Assembly (NCBI GenBank): GCA_036873135.1
Contig: JAPTYO010000010.1
Span: 26,467,772 to 26,531,771 of the forward strand
From: Clarkia xantiana subsp. parviflora
Taxonomy: Eukaryota; Streptophyta; Magnoliopsida; Myrtales; Onagraceae
Length of the DNA: 64,000 nucleotides
Direction of reading: 5' to 3'
Both the position numbers and the translations under genes were made by a program. Every line of letters starts with the position of its first letter. The stretch's first letter is position 1. Below, piece after piece: positions 60,460 through 64,000 of this stretch. Under the pieces are notes generated by a model that saw nothing but the letters and a program-made list of their open reading frames with translations, searched no databases and was not told the DNA's origin.

Positions 60460-63400
60460 TTTTAATAAACAAGGAGCAATATATTCATTCAAAAAAACTT
60501 ACAATAAAGGAGGGTACAAATGTAAGTACTCTGTAAACCCAAATTCAAAGGAAACAAAGGGGAAAACCATTCCCCAAACAGCTACTGAAAATAACATGTT
60601 TTTTCCAAAAGATCAGCAGGACTAACAAACTGTCTAGAAACCTTAACAACAGACACATCTAACTGATTCACTAAGCTGCTAAATATCCGACAGAACACCA
60701 AAAGAGCAACTTGAGAAGGACTAAGCAGAGAAACAGCTGAATAAAGTAGGCTTGAGTCAGTAAGAAGGATGAAGTTGCTACAAAACTTTCTAGCCAACAT
60801 AAGACCTATCCTGCAAGCAAAGCATTCCGCCAACAAAGAATCTTTTCCAGTGAATTTCCTACAAGCAGCAACAACTAGATGTCCAGAAGGGTTCAAAATG
60901 ATAGCAACACTCACAACAACACCAGAGAGACTATGAACAGAACCATCTGTAACAACTTACCATCTACCTGAACGTGACACCAAAGGATGGACTAGAGCTA
61001 CTGGTTGCCTGGACGAGATATTTGAGGCCCCCCGGTTGATAGACCCTGTTTCAGAAATGAAGGCCACAGAATGATCAGAGACAAGCTGTGCAATCCTCAC
61101 CATTACAGTCGAAATTGAAGGCTATTGGCACCTAAAAATAACCTCATTTCTACAAAGCCAAATTGACCATAAAACAATGCATTTTAAAGGTAGAAATTGT
61201 TTCAAAGACATTTTAACACCAGCAGGACCCTGTTCCCATTTCAGCCAATCTAAAACAAAACCAATAGGCAAGTTGGAAGATTGAATCATAAAGGAAGAAG
61301 CATACCAAACTCGTTTAGCAAAGGGACAAAACCACATAAGGTGATTCCAGGACTTATTATCAACTCTACAAATGGGATAAACATGATTAAAATAAGGAAA
61401 CCGTTTAAAAAGATTAAGACCTAAAGGTAAACCACCAAAACAACCCTTCCAGACGAACATCTTTATTTTAGGAAAAATAGGAAAAAACCAAAATTTTGTC
61501 CAAAATGTTTGATTAACAGTCCTAGGGGTTGTAGAAGAAGAAGCCTGATTTGAAAAAGAACCAGCAAGTAGGTGATAATAGCCTGATTTGACAGTGTAAA
61601 CACCAAATTTAGTACGCTCCCAAGTAAACCTATCAGCCACAGGGAAAATATGAACATTAATATCACAGATGGAACTAATAATAGGAGGCAGAAGAAAAAC
61701 TTGCAATTTATGTAAATCCCAGCAGGAAGAAAGAGAATCAATTAATTAGCCACAAAGACATTGTGAACAACAACCGTAGGTAGTTTCCAGTCCAGAAGAA
61801 ATTTAGCATTAGGGACCCACGGATCAGTCCAAAAGTTAACAGAATGGCCTACACCAATTCTCCAACGACAACCAGAAAGAAATAAAGGCCTAAGTTTTAA
61901 AATTGATTTCCAAATTGGAGAATGATTACCAGAAGCATAAACAGTGAAAAAAGATTCAGAGTGAATATATTTTTTCCTAATCATATCAGCCCACAAAGAT
62001 TGGTTGTTTGAGAAAAGTCTCCAAATTTGTTTCAACATGAAAGATTGATTTTGAAGTTTAGCTCTTTTAAAACCAAGACCACCATCACGTTTACTAAAAG
62101 TAACATTTTCCCAAACAATCCAAGGAATACCAGCAGAGGCTGCAGAGTTTTTCCACCAAAATTGTCTATATAAACGATCCAACTTATCAGTAATATGGCA
62201 GGGCAACATTAAACAACTCATGATATAAGAAGGAATAACAGAAGCAGTTGTTTTAGTTAAAACCTCTTTACCAGCATGATACAATAATTTGGCCATCCAA
62301 CCCTGAATTCTCTTACTAACATGCTCAATTAAATTAGTTCCAATATTTTTCTTTTGAGAAGACCAATCAATAGACAGTCCTAAATAAACATCTGAATCAT
62401 CAATGGACTTAACACCTAAGAGAGCTTGAATTTGAAGACACAGAGAAGGAGAAGTATTAAGACTAAACTTAACACTAGATTTAGCAAAATTAATTTTTTG
62501 ACCAGATTCTAGGGGTGAGCTCGGGCCGGGATGGGCGGGTTTTTACCTGAGCCCGAAATTTTCGGGACACCAATTTTTAGCCCGAACCCGAGCCCGAAAA
62601 TGAGGAAAATGGCCCGCCCGAGCCGGGACTCGGGCTCGGGCTAGCCCGAATTTTAATGAAAAAATCTGAAAAAAAAAAAAAAAAAAATCAAACATGGAGG
62701 AATATGGAGTGCTTGAATATGGAGAGGGAGGCGCATAGTCATTTTAGGAGCTTGAGAGGAATACAAATCGTGAGGAAAAGAAGAAACCGAGAAAGGGAGG
62801 CATAGAAACCAAATAATGGAGATATATATAATTATATATATTTATATAGTATTAAAAAAAATTCGGGACGGGCTCGGGCTTTTCGGGATTTTGGCACAAA
62901 AGCCCGAGCCCGAGCCCGAATTGAAAATAAAAGTCCCGCCCGCTCGGGCTCGGGTCTATTCGGGACCGGGCTTTTCGGGACGGGCTCGGGACGGGTTTTT
63001 CGGGCTTTCGGGCTTTCGGGTTTTTCTGCTCAGCCCTACCAGATTCAGCTTCATAAAGATTAAGAAGATTATATAAATTAAGTACATCAGGATAAGTAGC
63101 TTCCAAAAAAAGAAAAATGTCATCAGCAAATAAAAGATGAGAAATCTGTTGACAGTTAGAAGCAGACCTAATACCTTTAAAATGCAAATTATCCTGATGC
63201 TGAATAAACTGAGAAGATAAAACCTCAGAACAAATGATAAAAAGGAAAGGTGATAAAGGATCACCTTGTCTCAAACTCCTAGAGGTATAAATAACTTTAG
63301 AAGGAACACCATTTATAAGGATAGAAAGAGAGGTAGTAGTAACACATTCCATTATCCAAGAGATAAATGTATTAGGAAAATGAAGATAAGTAAGGACAGC

Positions 63401-63622
63401 TTTTAAAAAAGGTCACTCTATCCTGTCAAAAGCCTTACTCATATCAAGTTTTAAAGTAAGAAGACCAATTTTACCACAACGTCTTTTTTTATAGAATGCA
63501 AGAGTTCATGAGCTAACAAAATGTTATCTAAAATAAGACGTTGAGGAATAAAAGCACTTTGATAAGGAGAAATAACAAGTGGCAAAACATCTTTCAGACG
63601 ATTAGCTAAAACCTTTGCAATC
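60460..63622 (-). pseudogene. 5'-truncated L1-type LINE, degenerate ORF2
   Basis: Read on the minus strand from 63622: reverse transcriptase from [20 protein letters not shown] through LRQGDPLSPFLFI and FADD (near 63105), then the thumb, the zf-RVT region (WTKFWFF..FPKIKMFVWK, ..FCPFAKRVWY near 61320) and a plant RNase H with VTDGS. No endonuclease domain: the copy starts inside RT. Breaks include a frameshift and TGA near 63410-63490 and a TAA before the RNase H (near 60960). A 529-bp MITE interrupts RT at 62510-63038. A T-rich run at 60458 could be the complement of the poly-A end. No target duplication was found. Confidence 0.9.
62510..63038. mobile_element. hAT-type MITE inside the LINE
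   Basis: Ends TAGGGGTGAGCTCGGGC and GCTCAGCCCTA are inverted; both sides are flanked by CCAGATTC (62502-62509 and 63039-63046), an exact 8-bp target duplication typical of hAT. The ends are packed with CGGGCTCGGGC/GCCCGAGCCCG repeats that would form a strong hairpin. The centre is AT-rich. No coding capacity. Confidence 0.93.
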
Positions 63623-64000
63623 TATATATAATATAATTCTGATAAGTTCTCCATATGATTGACAAATAATAAAACTCACCATTGACATGTACAAATTATC
63701 AATTCTTATTGGTACAACTCATTTACTCTCTCACTTGATAGATGTTTCATTGTCCACATAAGCATCTATCATAGCTTAGATGAGTTCCAAGCAACATCAT
63801 TGCATGTTGAGAGCCGTTACATAACTTTCTCATTTTTTCCAATTAATTAATACAAATCTTTAGAAATCCACCTTAAATTTAAAATAAAATGTTATTTTTA
63901 TACTCTTATGCTAATTATTAAGAATATCAATTTTTTATGAATTATCAAACTTATATAAAATTTATTGTTTGATAGATAGATATGTATATATATATCTTAA
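63623..64000. other. AT-rich intergenic DNA at the window edge
   Basis: No gene or repeat recognised apart from short (TA)n runs. Confidence 0.5.

Noticed and set aside
62816..63076. 86-codon plus-strand frame with PEPEPE and GFRVF runs
   Set aside because: Made of the GC repeats in the hAT MITE and LINE DNA on the wrong strand.

Overview
This is nuclear DNA of a eudicot plant. The genes are split by many GT-AG introns, their products are plant-type (RAPTOR, LURP-one-related, saposin-B, plastid GNAT), the intergenic space is AT-rich, and Ty3/gypsy Tat-lineage retrotransposons and MITEs abound. A U6 RNA locus and a scrap of plastid DNA fit the same picture. The species cannot be told from the sequence alone. 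All exon maps below were built by hand from splice consensus, reading phase and remembered family patterns.

Layout. 577-1659 (+): three-exon LURP-one-related gene. 1.7-9.5 kb: no intact gene; long-hairpin (foldback) elements, a broken TOL/VHS gene fragment and an inserted plastid psbD start. 9,550-20,240 (-): complete 23-exon RAPTOR, the substrate-recruiting subunit of TORC1, with a MULE-type foldback element in one intron and a TRIM-like element in another. 21,265-40,558: a retrotransposon with 1.54-kb LTRs and target duplication ATTTT, with no protein-coding capacity of its own. Inserted in it at 27,609-38,483 is a younger Tat-lineage element (753-bp LTRs, target duplication CACGC) with an intact 1,300-codon pol frame. 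This inner element has no gag, and downstream of pol it carries an antisense gene of five exons that splices in silico into an unbroken 710-aa frame. 42.2-43.2 kb: probable solo LTR with minisatellites. 43.2-48.7 kb: AT-rich, no gene. 48.7-49.7 kb: decayed RNase H2A fragment whose last exon lies in the loop of a large inverted repeat. 52.2 kb: U6 snRNA copy with four C-to-T changes. 53,643-55,876 (+): five-exon secreted protein with two saposin-B domains and two foldback elements in its introns. 57,244-60,147 (-): eight-exon chloroplast GNAT acetyltransferase. 60.5-63.6 kb (-): degenerate 5'-truncated L1-type LINE split by a 529-bp hAT MITE with an exact 8-bp target duplication.

The host genes show no operon-like relation; they are independent loci separated by transposon-rich DNA. 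The most unusual item is the spliced antisense gene in the gag-less Tat element, followed by the hairpin array beside it and the RNase H2A hairpin locus.
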